NCBI GenBank assembly: GCA_002328485.1
Contig: DCUF01000030.1
Location: forward strand, 1 to 30,366
Length of the DNA: 30,366 nt
Source: Deltaproteobacteria bacterium UBA2221
GTDB taxonomy: Bacteria; Desulfobacterota; Syntrophorhabdia; Syntrophorhabdales; WCHB1-27
Reading direction: 5' to 3'
The translations under genes were made by a program, and so were the position numbers. A model generated the notes under the pieces. It saw only the letters and a list, made by a program, of their open reading frames with translations. It did not search any database and had not been told where the DNA came from. Of the stretch, positions 17,407-26,964 are shown piece after piece (position 1 is the stretch's first letter; the number at the start of each line of letters is the position of its first letter).

Positions 17407-18294
17407 CTACCGTCCGAAAAGGACAATCACGACAAACCCGGCCAACATCAGGGCCGCACCCAGAAGACGCTCCTTTATGCCCTTCTCTTTAAAAAACAGC
17501 CACCCGTACACGACCCCGATAAGGAGGCTCAGCCGTTTGATGGAAATCATGTAGGCTACCTCCGTAAGCTGCACCGCCCAGGAGTGAGCAAGAGAACCGA
17601 TAACAAACAGGACCCCTGGGAGGAGGGTCTGTCCAAAGAGGTGCTGGAGGTTGAAGGTCTTGCCATGACGATAATAACGCTGTTGATAGGAGAAGAGTGC
17701 GAAGGGCGCCAGCAGCACGGACAAAGTCAACACGTAGGCGGCAGTGAAAAAGGCAGGGGAGGAATGCTCGATCGCCCGCTTCCCCAGGCTGGCCGTAAGA
17801 CTGTAGATGACTGCCACCACGATCATGAGAAGCGACCCCCTTTCCCGCCTGATCGCCCGAAAGGGTTCAAGAATACCGTCTTTAAACCTGCCCATATGGA
17901 GGAGATAGGCACCGCAGGCTATGGCGAGGATACCCGCGATCCCTGGCGGGCCGATGGTCTCGCCGAGGATAAAGAAGGGGGTGACAAGGAGGAATACCGG
18001 GGTGAGGGAGAGGAAGGGAACGGTGAGACTCAGTGGAGATACCTTAAGGGCCTTCGTGTACAGGATAACGGATGCTATCTCAAGGGGAAGGGCGCAACTG
18101 AAGGGGATATAGAAATCACGGTCAAGATGCGGTTTTGGTATGAAGATGAGCAGCACGAGAAAGATGACGGCCCCTACGGCCATAACGGCCCAGGCCACCA
18201 GGTACTCGCTGTGGAAACGAAGAGCCTTCTTGGTGAGGGCATCGGTGGTCGCCACTGAGAAGGCGGATAGGAGAGACAGGATGACCCAGATCAT
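17407..18294 (-). CDS. EamA/DMT-family transporter
   Basis: A 295-residue protein with about ten hydrophobic segments arranged as two EamA repeats, a size and pattern typical of drug/metabolite transporters in the inner membrane. Seen: SAFSVATTDALTKKAL in the first segment, SLTVPFLSLTPVFLLVTPFFILGE and its counterpart ending in ISIKRLSLLIGVVYGWLFFKE, the two repeat halves. The exporter substrate is unknown. No clear ribosome-binding site precedes the ATG. It lies 141 bases after the DUF72 gene on the same strand. Confidence 0.88.
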   Translation of the reverse strand: MIWVILSLLSAFSVATTDALTKKALRFHSEYLVAWAVMAVGAVIFLVLLIFIPKPHLDRDFYIPFSCALPLEIASVILYTKALKVSPLSLTVPFLSLTPVFLLVTPFFILGETIGPPGIAGILAIACGAYLLHMGRFKDGILEPFRAIRRERGSLLMIVVAVIYSLTASLGKRAIEHSSPAFFTAAYVLTLSVLLAPFALFSYQQRYYRHGKTFNLQHLFGQTLLPGVLFVIGSLAHSWAVQLTEVAYMISIKRLSLLIGVVYGWLFFKEKGIKERLLGAALMLAGFVVIVLFGR

Positions 18295-18302
18295 GAGAGA
18301 CG

Positions 18303-18325
18303 GGGTGTTGGGTATAGAGTGCAGG
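18303..18325. repeat. Third copy of the intergenic GGGTATAG repeat
   Basis: This block upstream of the EamA start contains GGGTGT, GGGTATAG and GTGCAGG in the same order as the bioB-leader element, with a shorter middle. It supports a dispersed non-coding repeat family in this genome. Confidence 0.4.
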
Positions 18326-18435
18326 ATATGCGCCCCGGGAAATACATCGTCGTAAAAGGCCGCTCATCCCCTCCACCTCTGGATCCGATCTCCGTAACCC
18401 TGGCACCCACGTCGCCCTCTGTATTTTTCATCCCC

Positions 18436-19341
18436 CTACACACGACCCCCGGCACCATGTCTTTTCAGCAGTTCCTTGATCTCGGCCGCATTTTGAACGG
18501 CAAAGCCCCGATGACAGTTGTTGAGCATCACATAGGTTGTCTCGCTCCTTGCCGCAGCATCTTCAATGGAAGGGACGAATTCTTCCAGCTCTTTTTCGGA
18601 GTAGAAATAGGCGTAGCGCAGGGACGTTTCGACACCCTTCTTCAGCCAATTTTCCGCATTCCTCCCGTGGAGGCGAAAATATGCGGTATTCCCCGTGACG
18701 GCCGGAACGAAGGGTATCGTGGAAAGGCCGCCGTACTGGGGCTCGTCGGCGGAAACGTAATTGAGGCCGTTTTCATCAAGGAACCTCAGAACATCCCCCT
18801 GTCGTCTCGGCACGAGCCAGCTACCGTGCCTGAATTCCACGGCCATGGAAAGCCCCTTCATCCATTCCTTGCACTTCCCTATGTAATCCATGTTTCGGCT
18901 ACTACAGGTAAACCAGGGTGGGTATTGAAAGACCATAAGGCCCAACTTTCCGGACCGATGAAGGGGCTCCAGCGCGTCACGAAGACGAGAGGCCATGAGG
19001 CCGAGGAGGATCTCGTCTTTGACGTAGGCTGATCTCTTGCCGGGGGAACCCATCGATTGCATCTGCAGGTCCCTTGGTAGTGTCTTCGGGTCTATGGCAT
19101 GCCCCGTCAAGGCGCCGTATGCTTTAATATGGAAGGTAAATCCCGAGGGTGTACGCATATCCCAAAGCCAGGCGGTCTTCCTGTCAGGGATAGCGTAGTA
19201 AACAGAGTCCACTTCAACCGTGTCAAAATGGGAGGCGTAGTAGCGCAGCCGGCCTTCGGCCGATGTCACGTTCCGCGGGTAAAACTCACCGCTTTGAATG
19301 AGCGTTTTTTCCGTCCAGGAGCAGGTGCCTACACGAATCAT
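18436..19341 (-). CDS. DUF72 (YecE-like) family protein
   Basis: A 301-residue TIM-barrel-like DUF72 protein. Seen: the start IRVGTCSWTEKTL, the HFDTVEVDSVYYAIP strand with conserved acid and aromatic residues, FTFHIKAYGALTGH, LMVFQYPPWF, SMAVEFRHGSW, and the C-terminal YVMLNNCHRGFAVQNA, all characteristic of COG1801. The biochemical function of the family is not settled, so none is assigned. The length is slightly longer than E. coli YecE. It lies downstream of the M48 gene on the same strand but is separated by a 170-base gap that holds an inverted repeat, so it is probably a separate unit. Confidence 0.9.
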   Translation of the reverse strand: MIRVGTCSWTEKTLIQSGEFYPRNVTSAEGRLRYYASHFDTVEVDSVYYAIPDRKTAWLWDMRTPSGFTFHIKAYGALTGHAIDPKTLPRDLQMQSMGSPGKRSAYVKDEILLGLMASRLRDALEPLHRSGKLGLMVFQYPPWFTCSSRNMDYIGKCKEWMKGLSMAVEFRHGSWLVPRRQGDVLRFLDENGLNYVSADEPQYGGLSTIPFVPAVTGNTAYFRLHGRNAENWLKKGVETSLRYAYFYSEKELEEFVPSIEDAAARSETTYVMLNNCHRGFAVQNAAEIKELLKRHGAGGRV

Positions 19342-19361
19342 CGTAAAGACCGCGAATGGCT

Positions 19362-19504
19362 AAATGGTGAAGTAGCAAAATGGGAAAGGAACGTTTCCAT
19401 CCGGCATGCTTCTGCCCAACTTTTGATTTTGTCACCTCTTACTCCACACTTCATCTCATTCCAATGCTTCCTACCCATTTCACCATTTTGCTACTTCACC
19501 ATTT
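19362..19504. repeat. Perfect 22-bp inverted repeat between the M48 and DUF72 genes
   Basis: Arms 19362-19383 and 19483-19504 are perfect inverted copies of 22 bases (core GGTGAAGTAGCAAAA), with a 99-base spacer. The second arm is extended by a further ATGGTGAAATGGG-like unit, so the element itself is built from short repeated words. No coding frame with support lies between the arms. The spacing suggests a dispersed intergenic element inserted in opposite orientations, or a large foldback in the leader of the DUF72 gene. Confidence 0.75.
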
Positions 19505-19511
19505 CGCCAAT

Positions 19512-20753
19512 TTACGCCGTCCCTATATAGTGCCTGATCTCTCTCGTTCTCTCCAAGATCGGTGGATGAGAGTAGTAGACGGCTGCGTAAAGGGGGTGGG
19601 GGTAGAGGTTCGACAGATTCTCTTTCGAAAGCTTGACCAGGGCCTGGATGAGGGCCTCCCCGTTGCCCGATAGGTCGCAGGCATAGCGATCCGACTCTCT
19701 CTCGAAATATCGTGAGAGATGATTGAAAGCCGGGATCATGAACCGAAGAGCCATACTCAAAAGAAAGGCCGCGATCACCACGTTGGCGAAGAACGTTGGC
19801 TCGCTGATCCGAAAAAGGCCTATGAGCACGCCGGAACCGACAAGACGGAAGCCTCCGTAGAAGACCGCAAAAGATGTAGCCTGCATCATGATCAGGGTCT
19901 TCAGGACGTGATGCTTCTTCCAATGACCTATCTCGTGGGCAAGGACAGCCGTGATCTGCTGATGTCCCATGGTTTCCAGGAGTGTATCAAATAGAACGAT
20001 CCTCTTGGTCTTGCCTATCCCTGAGAAATAGGCGTTCGAATGGCGGCTCCGTTTCGACTCGTCCATCTTCAGCACCTTGCTGATCCTGATGCCGGCCTTG
20101 GTCACAAGATCGCGGATCTCTCGAACCAGCTCATCGTCTTCCAGGGGCACAAACCGGTTGAAGAGGGGATCGATCAGAGAAGGGGAGACGTAGATCACGA
20201 ACGCGCTAAAGACCAGCAGAAAAACCCAGATCCAAAGCCACCAATGACCGGGGCTTAACATCGCGAGGGCCAGGGCAACCACGGAGACGATGGAAAGCAT
20301 GATCACCGAAATAACGAAGGACTTGGCGAGATCAGACAGCCACAAGCGGGGGGTGGTGGTATTGAAGCCGTATCTGCTTTCGATCTTGAAGGTGTGGTAC
20401 AGGCTGAAGGGAATCGAGATCATCTCCCTTGCGAGATAGAGGAGTATCAGGAAGGCCCAGCCTGCGGCAATGAAAGGTAGATTCAAGGACTGAATGAAGG
20501 AGTTGTACCAGTCAAGGACGCCGAAAAACATGAAGATCACCACGACGGTATCGGAGCAGCATGAAGCCACCAGAGAGAATCTTGACCTATCGGTGGTGTA
20601 TTCCTGGGTTCGTTTCAGCAGCTCCTTGTCGACTATCCCAACGAATTCGGGTGGCGCATCATCGATTCGGGATACCATATGACGGATATTCATCAATTCC
20701 AACACGTACTTGGCGACCTGCAGGGCAATGTAGCAAGTTAGGACGATCTTCAC
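19512..20753 (-). CDS. M48-family (Ste24/CAAX-protease-like) membrane zinc metallopeptidase
   Basis: A 413-residue membrane protease. Seen: the zinc motif HEIGH (273-277), the third ligand in SRYFERESD (Glu351), the SRHSNAYFSGIGKTKRIVLFDTLLE segment that is typical of Ste24-like enzymes, and about seven hydrophobic segments, several before residue 190. Ste24 homologues in bacteria are quality-control or processing proteases facing the cytoplasm. The start is GTG at 20753, with AGGA ten bases upstream, only 12 bases after the tamB stop, so it is coupled to tamA-tamB. That link suggests a role in envelope protein turnover; this is an inference. Confidence 0.92.
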   Translation of the reverse strand: MKIVLTCYIALQVAKYVLELMNIRHMVSRIDDAPPEFVGIVDKELLKRTQEYTTDRSRFSLVASCCSDTVVVIFMFFGVLDWYNSFIQSLNLPFIAAGWAFLILLYLAREMISIPFSLYHTFKIESRYGFNTTTPRLWLSDLAKSFVISVIMLSIVSVVALALAMLSPGHWWLWIWVFLLVFSAFVIYVSPSLIDPLFNRFVPLEDDELVREIRDLVTKAGIRISKVLKMDESKRSRHSNAYFSGIGKTKRIVLFDTLLETMGHQQITAVLAHEIGHWKKHHVLKTLIMMQATSFAVFYGGFRLVGSGVLIGLFRISEPTFFANVVIAAFLLSMALRFMIPAFNHLSRYFERESDRYACDLSGNGEALIQALVKLSKENLSNLYPHPLYAAVYYSHPPILERTREIRHYIGTA

Positions 20754-20765
20754 GGCTTCATCATC

Positions 20766-23700
20766 CTAGTCGAACTCCACCTTGTAGTATATGTCGCCGC
20801 CCGTCTGGGTTCCTGTCCTCGTCTGGATTTCCCACCTTTTTGACAGGTTGTATCGGGCCGTGACAACATATTCATCGGTGAAAAGGGAGCGGCCGAAACC
20901 GATGTAGAGATTGGGGGCGAGATACCTGCCCACACGCACCATGTTCTGCTCCACCTGCCCCTGCTCCGTGGCAACCCTTTCCGTGGCGATCTCCAGGGTC
21001 TCGAGCCCCAGGGTCTTTTTGATCTGCTCCTGAATGGAGCCCGCCTTACCTCCGCCAAAGAGGGAACCCGCCGCACCAAAAAGCAACGATGCCTGGGCGG
21101 CATCGCCGCTCGCCGGCCGTCCGAGGACCAGGTAGGAAAGGGTATCTGAATCGGAGAGCGGAGGATTCGAATAGAGAGTGATTCTGGGCTTCTGAATGAG
21201 GCCAAGGACCTGCACGCCCACCAGTTGCGTCTCTGTGCTGCCGTTCGTTCCATCGCTCGTTTGAGCGGTGGAGGTTCTTGTCGTACCTTTCGAGGTAGAA
21301 CCCGTCAGCGGCTCCACGGCTCGTGTGGATCTTACCACCCCTTTTACCTTTCGAACCGCAAGAATATCCAGGCGGCCTCTTTGCAAAGGACCGTTGAAGA
21401 TCATCTTCCCCCTCGTGACCTCAAGCTCCACACCGTATGCCCGATATTCCCCTTTAGCGATCCTGATCTCACCCGTGCCGTTTATGTCCTCCTCCAGGTC
21501 CTTGATATCGAGCACGACCGATCCTTCCAGTTGGGCGTCGACGCCCTGCATCTTAATGCGTACGTCATCTCCCAGCACGACCCGTATCTTTGTGTGTAGC
21601 TCCACCGGAAGCTTCTGCTTCTGCTTTTCTCTCCCCCCAACGATCACGACGTCCGGACTCGCCCTGACCACATTCTCCGTCGGCGGACCGTAGACGAGGA
21701 GCTGTGGTACCTTGATGTCGCCCTCAATGGTAACCTTTTTCCCCGTCCCACTGATGTTCAGTGACGGCGAAACGAGGAGACTGAGGTCGGGCAGATTGAG
21801 GGCCTGGAAGCGATTTCCGGTAAGTTTCCCTGAGAACCTCTCGATAGTCCCATCCTTAAGCGAGATGATGCCTGATCCGTCGATTCGGCCCGATCCTGAT
21901 TCGGCGTGAAACTGCTTGATCGTGACGCTCCTTTGTGAGAGAGCGACCGAGACGTTCACCGACTTTATGGTTATCCCTGCAGTGGGCAGATAGGCACCGG
22001 CGTTCGAGAGCTGGGCTCCTCCGGAAAGGTGCGGTTGGTCCAGGGTCCCCGTGACTTGAGCGTTTACCCTTACGGAGCCTTTGGTCTCTTGCACCAGGCC
22101 GGGGGCGAAGGCGGACAGGATGCCCTCCTCTTGCATCTGTCCATCCAGTCTCACGGCAAGGGGGGCGGTGCGAACTGTCCGTATCGGAAGGTGTGCGGGG
22201 ATGGGAAGAAGAAATGAACCCTGCAGGCGCCCTTGTTTGGCCAAGTCCAGGCTCATCTGCCCTTTCATGTCTTCACCACTCCAGAAAGCTTGGAGCGTGG
22301 CGCTCTTTATGGCCGCCCGCGCTGATCCGGCATCCGAGTGCCAGGTGAACTCTCCCTTTGCCACCTTCGTCCCAAGGCTTGCCTCAACCTTCCCGTCACG
22401 GAGCAGTTCGCCCCGGAGAGATCCGACCATTTGACCTGTCAGCCCCATTCCAACGGGCAGGACGGCCTTGATGGGCCCCAGGTCGATGTTCTGCCAACGG
22501 GCTTGGAAGTGGCCTTGGTCCGGGAGACCAAGGGTCGGTTTGAGGGCCGAAGAAACGTCCCCACGGAGGGCCCCGCCGTCGGCAAGGATAACCTCCCCTG
22601 TGCCTTCGAGCCCCTTTGCCGTCCAGTCAACAGTCGTCTTCATCTGCGAAAGGTTTAAGGGTGAGCCTTTGAAGATTACTTGGCCTCCCTGGGTCGCCGC
22701 AACGGCCTCCATCCGGTCCAGTGTTCCCCGCTTCCATTGCAGCAGGCCCTGACCATCTGTCCGGACGTGGAAGGAAACCGGCGTCACTGAATCGAGGCGC
22801 GATAGATCAAGGTTGTGCCATTCAACCTTTATAAAACCGTGGGTGGGTTCCAGGGCCAGATCGATCTCGCCTGAAACACGTTCTCCCCCGGCCCCCTGCA
22901 GGACCAGGGGGTCCACGGATATCCTTTTTCTGGAAAGGACAAGGGAGACGGCCTTGGCCAGACGCCATTCTCCCCGTCGTTTATCGCTCCCACCCAGTTC
23001 CCTCAATGACCCTCTCCAGACCCCTTCTTCGTAGCCACCTGTGAGTGTTGCCTCCATCCTGCCACCGGGGGCCACCGCTTTCAGGGACGCCTCATGACCG
23101 GAGACCCTGCCTTTGACGGCCAGGTGGAGGGTGTCGAGGTCCACGCCCTCGTAGCTGACCGATCGCCCCCTTGCCTCCATACGGAGGTCTTGTACGGCAC
23201 TGCGATCCAGTCCGGCCGCGATCTCCATCCGTCCGATGCGCGCGTTCCCGTACTGGACGGTTTTCCCCGCGGCGGCGAGATCCATGGCGAACCTGTTCTT
23301 CGCATATCTCAGCCATCCACGCCCCGAAATCACCCCCTTTGAGCCAGGAATGATGGAACCCAGGTCCTCAATATTTGCCTGAACACTGATGCGATCGGCA
23401 AGGCTTCCCTTCGCAAAGACATCGAAGCCTCTCCCCTTCAGGTTCACCTCGGCCAGGTGGAGGGTGTCCTTTTCGTAAACGAGATCGATCACCCCTCTTA
23501 TTGGTTGCTCCCTGAAGGTGCTGTCGAGCAGCTTGGCATTGAGAGCAGCGGTCAGCGCTCCGGAGGCCGGCCGATGAAACCGGAATGACGCGTCACTGTT
23601 GATGACCCCTTGCCATGTCTCATCGATGGCCCCGGTTTTGAGGCCTCTCGCTTTCAATGCGCCTATGATCTGGAGGTCTTTTTCCCAACCGATGGTTGCC

Positions 23701-24803
23701 CTTCCGGTCACGCCACCGTGTAGCCATTCGCCTCGCCCAACCTCGGCCGTGACGCTTCGTCGATCTCCCCGCAACCGTCCCTCGACCTTGAATGCCCGCC
23801 AGTCTTTTGCTCCATTGGAAAACAAAAAGCCACCGCTGTACCCATCCACAGACCCGGCCACATCCAGCCTCCCTGCCAACACACCACCGCCAGGCATCAA
23901 ATCCCCCAGGGAGAATCGATCCAATACAGCCTTTACAAAAAAGGATGGCGAAGCCTTGCTCTCATCCAAGTGCCCCGATATCCTCAGGACATCTCCGTGT
24001 CCCGGCCTCGTTATCTCGAGGGCCCCGATCTCGAGTACCTTTTTTGAGGCCGAAAGCCTTGCTCTCATCGCAAACTGCGCCTCTTTGCCTCCGTAAGCCC
24101 AGGCGCTGACGTCGCCGGTCATGGCCGCCCGTACAAAGGCAGGTTCCAGATTGGACCTGACCAGGAGCTTATTGAGTCCGCCTCTGGTTTCCTTGCTATG
24201 GATCCAAAGCTCTGATTTGAGGAAGGGCCGGTAGAAACCGACGTCAAGTCTACCTGAGATCCCGCCTGCCGGCCCGGTGATCACCAGATCCCGAAGGTAC
24301 AATCCTCCCCTGTACCACTCCGCGCGACCCGAAATCCGATCCACGGCGAGAGGGTCCTCCGACACCCGACCATAGCTCAGGCCATGGACCTGTAAATCCT
24401 GTACGCTCCACTGGAGGGCCGCAACAACGCGGGGTACATGGGGAGGGATAAATGATAGAGGCTCCTTCTTTTTTGGACCTCTGTCCAATATCGACACGCC
24501 CCTTCCGTGAAGTGTGCCCACGTCGAGCCGACCGAGCAACAACCTCGAGGGTACGCAGGACAGGACGATGCGGTCGGCGGTAACACTGGTCTCGGAAAGC
24601 TCGACCTTGAACCCCGAGAGAGACACCTGACGGCCAAGACTGCCCTGAAGGTCCGAGTAACTAATCTTTGCAGGGGTCAGACGGGTGATACCGCCCAGGA
24701 GAAGACGCACGCCCGAGGCCGTATAGAACAGAGAGATGACACCGCCGCTGACGAGGACCAGAAAAAAGGCGAGGATAAGGGTTCCGAGCCTAAGCCATCT
24801 CAT
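20766..24803 (-). CDS. tamB: TamB-like translocation and assembly module protein
   Basis: A 1345-residue protein with one N-terminal membrane anchor (about 7-30, LILAFFLVLVSGGV) followed by a long repetitive beta-rich body of the AsmA/TamB (bridge-like lipid transfer) type, and a C-terminal DUF490 domain: the final 300 residues include EDINGTGEIRIAKGEYRAYG, LVLGRPASGD and SKRWEIQTRTGTQTGGD. It spans the periplasm and works with TamA in outer-membrane protein assembly and lipid transport. Its ATG overlaps the tamA stop as ATGA, a clear translational coupling. The size is close to E. coli TamB (1259). Confidence 0.95.
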   Translation of the reverse strand: MRWLRLGTLILAFFLVLVSGGVISLFYTASGVRLLLGGITRLTPAKISYSDLQGSLGRQVSLSGFKVELSETSVTADRIVLSCVPSRLLLGRLDVGTLHGRGVSILDRGPKKKEPLSFIPPHVPRVVAALQWSVQDLQVHGLSYGRVSEDPLAVDRISGRAEWYRGGLYLRDLVITGPAGGISGRLDVGFYRPFLKSELWIHSKETRGGLNKLLVRSNLEPAFVRAAMTGDVSAWAYGGKEAQFAMRARLSASKKVLEIGALEITRPGHGDVLRISGHLDESKASPSFFVKAVLDRFSLGDLMPGGGVLAGRLDVAGSVDGYSGGFLFSNGAKDWRAFKVEGRLRGDRRSVTAEVGRGEWLHGGVTGRATIGWEKDLQIIGALKARGLKTGAIDETWQGVINSDASFRFHRPASGALTAALNAKLLDSTFREQPIRGVIDLVYEKDTLHLAEVNLKGRGFDVFAKGSLADRISVQANIEDLGSIIPGSKGVISGRGWLRYAKNRFAMDLAAAGKTVQYGNARIGRMEIAAGLDRSAVQDLRMEARGRSVSYEGVDLDTLHLAVKGRVSGHEASLKAVAPGGRMEATLTGGYEEGVWRGSLRELGGSDKRRGEWRLAKAVSLVLSRKRISVDPLVLQGAGGERVSGEIDLALEPTHGFIKVEWHNLDLSRLDSVTPVSFHVRTDGQGLLQWKRGTLDRMEAVAATQGGQVIFKGSPLNLSQMKTTVDWTAKGLEGTGEVILADGGALRGDVSSALKPTLGLPDQGHFQARWQNIDLGPIKAVLPVGMGLTGQMVGSLRGELLRDGKVEASLGTKVAKGEFTWHSDAGSARAAIKSATLQAFWSGEDMKGQMSLDLAKQGRLQGSFLLPIPAHLPIRTVRTAPLAVRLDGQMQEEGILSAFAPGLVQETKGSVRVNAQVTGTLDQPHLSGGAQLSNAGAYLPTAGITIKSVNVSVALSQRSVTIKQFHAESGSGRIDGSGIISLKDGTIERFSGKLTGNRFQALNLPDLSLLVSPSLNISGTGKKVTIEGDIKVPQLLVYGPPTENVVRASPDVVIVGGREKQKQKLPVELHTKIRVVLGDDVRIKMQGVDAQLEGSVVLDIKDLEEDINGTGEIRIAKGEYRAYGVELEVTRGKMIFNGPLQRGRLDILAVRKVKGVVRSTRAVEPLTGSTSKGTTRTSTAQTSDGTNGSTETQLVGVQVLGLIQKPRITLYSNPPLSDSDTLSYLVLGRPASGDAAQASLLFGAAGSLFGGGKAGSIQEQIKKTLGLETLEIATERVATEQGQVEQNMVRVGRYLAPNLYIGFGRSLFTDEYVVTARYNLSKRWEIQTRTGTQTGGDIYYKVEFD

Positions 24804-26626
24804 GTACCGATTCCAAAAGAAAGGTGAACCCTTACGACCGGGGAGCCTTTGTCTATGGGATGGGCCAGGTCAAGCTTGATAGGACCCACCAGGGTGTAAT
24901 ATCGGACCCCGAGACCTACCCCCTGGAACAGTCGCATCTGGGTCAAATAGTTGAAGGCGTTGCCGGCGTCATAAAACGCTGCGATCCCCAAGCTCTCGCC
25001 AATCGCCCGCTCCAGCTCCAGGGAACCAACGAATAGATTCTTTCCACCAATCACATCCCCTTCATCGTCCTTCGGACCCAACGACTTATAGGAGTAGCCC
25101 CTGACGCTTCGGTCTCCGCCGGCAAAGAACCGCAAGGTTGCGGGCATATCATTTATCGATTCCTTCTGTACCGACAGCCCAATCTGGGCCCTGGTATGGA
25201 CCGTAAAACTCTTTGAGATCCTTCTCACATAGTGGCCCTGCGATATGACCTGGATGAAGGTTTGATCGGAGCCGAGAAACTCGGCCGTTCCGCGAAGCTC
25301 CCCGCTGAAGCCATAACCACGTGTAGGTCTAATGGGGTTGTTGTAGTGTTCGGCCGCGAATTTGACTCCGGGCAGTGTGAGGTAGGACCTGATTCTCTCC
25401 CCTCCAATATCAGAATCCTCGTAAAGAAACCGCAGAAAAACCCCGGCCCTGCGGCCAGGCCCCACACGCCTTTCTCTATCGATCTCGAACATGCCGAGAG
25501 AGGTGGTATAGGCAGATACATCCTCTCTCTGAAAATTGACTTTTAAGGCCGTATAGGACAAATAGCTCCTCGAACTCGGGATTATGTAACGGGAAGCCAC
25601 ACCCTGGAAAACCTCCGAAACGTTCAGCTCCGTGTCAAATGCGTGTCCCCGTTTGAGGACATTCAAGTCCTGATAGAGAAGAGAAAACCGGGGCCCTGTA
25701 TCGGTCTGGTAGCCCGCCCCTATGCGCAAGCGTTTAGAAGGGGCATCGGTCAGCTTGATATCCACGGGAACACGATAGTCCTTGGCACCCGTCCTATCCG
25801 CTGACACCAAGATATCCGAAAAGCGTTCGGAATTTCTCAGATTGGCCTGGGTTTCCCCGAGCTTCGGATAAGAGAAGGGTTCCCCCGGCTTGAAGGCAAG
25901 ATACCGCTTGAGAAACCGGTGCGGGTAGGAGTTGGTGCCTGAAAAGGTAATCCCGTTAAAAAAATACCTATTACCCGTGGCAAGGATCAGCTCAATGTCA
26001 GCCTTCTTTTCCTCCGGGTTTACCCTGATCTGATGGGCGGTAAACTCGGCCTCCAAATACCCCAAACCCACAGCGCGACTCTGGATTTCGTCCTTGGCCC
26101 TCTCATAGAGCTCGTGCTGCAGAATGTCCCCCACACCGAGGGGGAACCGTCGAACAACCCGTGCCAGCGCAACCTCCTCTTTACCCGGACCCTCGACATC
26201 GACATGCACACTGGTGACCAATACGGGCTCCCCCGGCCTGACCAGAACGCCGAGCTCGTAGGAGTCCTCCGTCACCTTTCGTAGATTTGTCTCCGTTTTG
26301 CTCTCGTAATATCCGAAGGGCTCGAGGGCCTCCCGTACGCGCCCCGGCACATCTTTTTCAAAATATCGAACGAGAGGAAGATTGATGGTCCCATCAGGCC
26401 GTATGATACCATGTGGGCTTCGCAGTATGGCCTCCACGTTCTCCCGAGGCTTACCCTCCAAGCCTTCGATCTTTATCTCTAGGGTATCAGCGGCCAGTGC
26501 AATAGAAGGATTCAGAAACGGCGCGGAGAGGAAGTAAAGACCAACAAAAAGAATGGTCGCTTTCATCAGGCGATCGATTGTTATCATAAGCCAGAACCGT
26601 CCGCCTCTCAATGGGCGGCTTAACAT
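24800..26626 (-). CDS. tamA: TamA, BamA/Omp85-family outer-membrane protein
   Basis: A 608-residue Omp85-family protein. Seen: a signal peptide (hydrophobic run LFVGLYFLSAPFLNPSIALA), POTRA domains from about 48 to 290 (for example IEGLEGKPRENVEA and GITFSGTNSYPHRFLKRYL), and a C-terminal barrel with RFFAGGDRSVRGYSYKSLGP, the VRGY motif of the family, and LGVRYYTLVGPIKLDLAHP. It lies first in the tamA-tamB-M48 unit. Three in-frame ATGs exist: 26626, 26587 and 26566; only the last gives a signal peptide of normal length. None has a strong ribosome-binding site, and a CCGCC/GGCGG hairpin (26601-26618) lies just before 26587, so the true start is uncertain. Confidence 0.93.
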   Translation of the reverse strand: MLSRPLRGGRFWLMITIDRLMKATILFVGLYFLSAPFLNPSIALAADTLEIKIEGLEGKPRENVEAILRSPHGIIRPDGTINLPLVRYFEKDVPGRVREALEPFGYYESKTETNLRKVTEDSYELGVLVRPGEPVLVTSVHVDVEGPGKEEVALARVVRRFPLGVGDILQHELYERAKDEIQSRAVGLGYLEAEFTAHQIRVNPEEKKADIELILATGNRYFFNGITFSGTNSYPHRFLKRYLAFKPGEPFSYPKLGETQANLRNSERFSDILVSADRTGAKDYRVPVDIKLTDAPSKRLRIGAGYQTDTGPRFSLLYQDLNVLKRGHAFDTELNVSEVFQGVASRYIIPSSRSYLSYTALKVNFQREDVSAYTTSLGMFEIDRERRVGPGRRAGVFLRFLYEDSDIGGERIRSYLTLPGVKFAAEHYNNPIRPTRGYGFSGELRGTAEFLGSDQTFIQVISQGHYVRRISKSFTVHTRAQIGLSVQKESINDMPATLRFFAGGDRSVRGYSYKSLGPKDDEGDVIGGKNLFVGSLELERAIGESLGIAAFYDAGNAFNYLTQMRLFQGVGLGVRYYTLVGPIKLDLAHPIDKGSPVVRVHLSFGIGT

Positions 26627-26689
26627 ACTTCAAGCACAGCGGATAAAGACGTCCATTTCCGTGGCCCGGCTTCAAGCCGTAGCCTTTTT

Positions 26690-26718
26690 ATTATTCCCAC
26701 TCTTGTCTAGGAGGTCAA
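26690..26718 (-). promoter_or_regulatory. Candidate sigma-70 promoter for tamA-tamB-M48
   Basis: On the minus strand TTGACC (26718-26713) and AATAAT (26695-26690) are separated by exactly 17 bases; each box matches consensus at five of six positions. The transcript would begin near 26683 and open with a hairpin (CGGCT/AGCCG within 26663-26684) before the start of tamA. Confidence 0.65.
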
Positions 26719-26964
26719 GGGAATACGCCCTGGCGCGTATAGGACAGGATCGGAAATAAAGCCGATCATAAGCCCGTCCCAGGCAGTTTCGTTTAGATCA
26801 CGGCAGCGTTCGAAAGGGATATGACAGAGGTAGATCTTAGCAATGTTCGGCTTTCTGGCCGGCCATATCACAGCAGGACAAAAAGAGACAGAGGGTTCGT
26901 ATGGTCCGTGGGCATAGCCATTGTTGGTCCGTTCTCGGTTTCGATGGATCCACGACGCATCGTC
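26719..26964. other. Intergenic stretch with nested inverted repeats
   Basis: This is part of the 338-base gap between the tamA start and the stop of the small PC4-like gene. I see no supported gene. It holds a nested foldback: GATCGG/CCGATC (26748-26753 with 26762-26767), GGAC/GTCC (26742-26745 with 26776-26779) and CCTG/CAGG (26729-26732 with 26780-26783). An open frame of 62 codons on the plus strand (26821-27009) has no ribosome-binding site or recognisable family. Confidence 0.35.

Noticed and set aside
18291..18431. A 46-codon minus-strand frame whose TGA overlaps the EamA ATG
   Set aside because: It has no ribosome-binding site and its end is encoded by the dispersed intergenic repeat.
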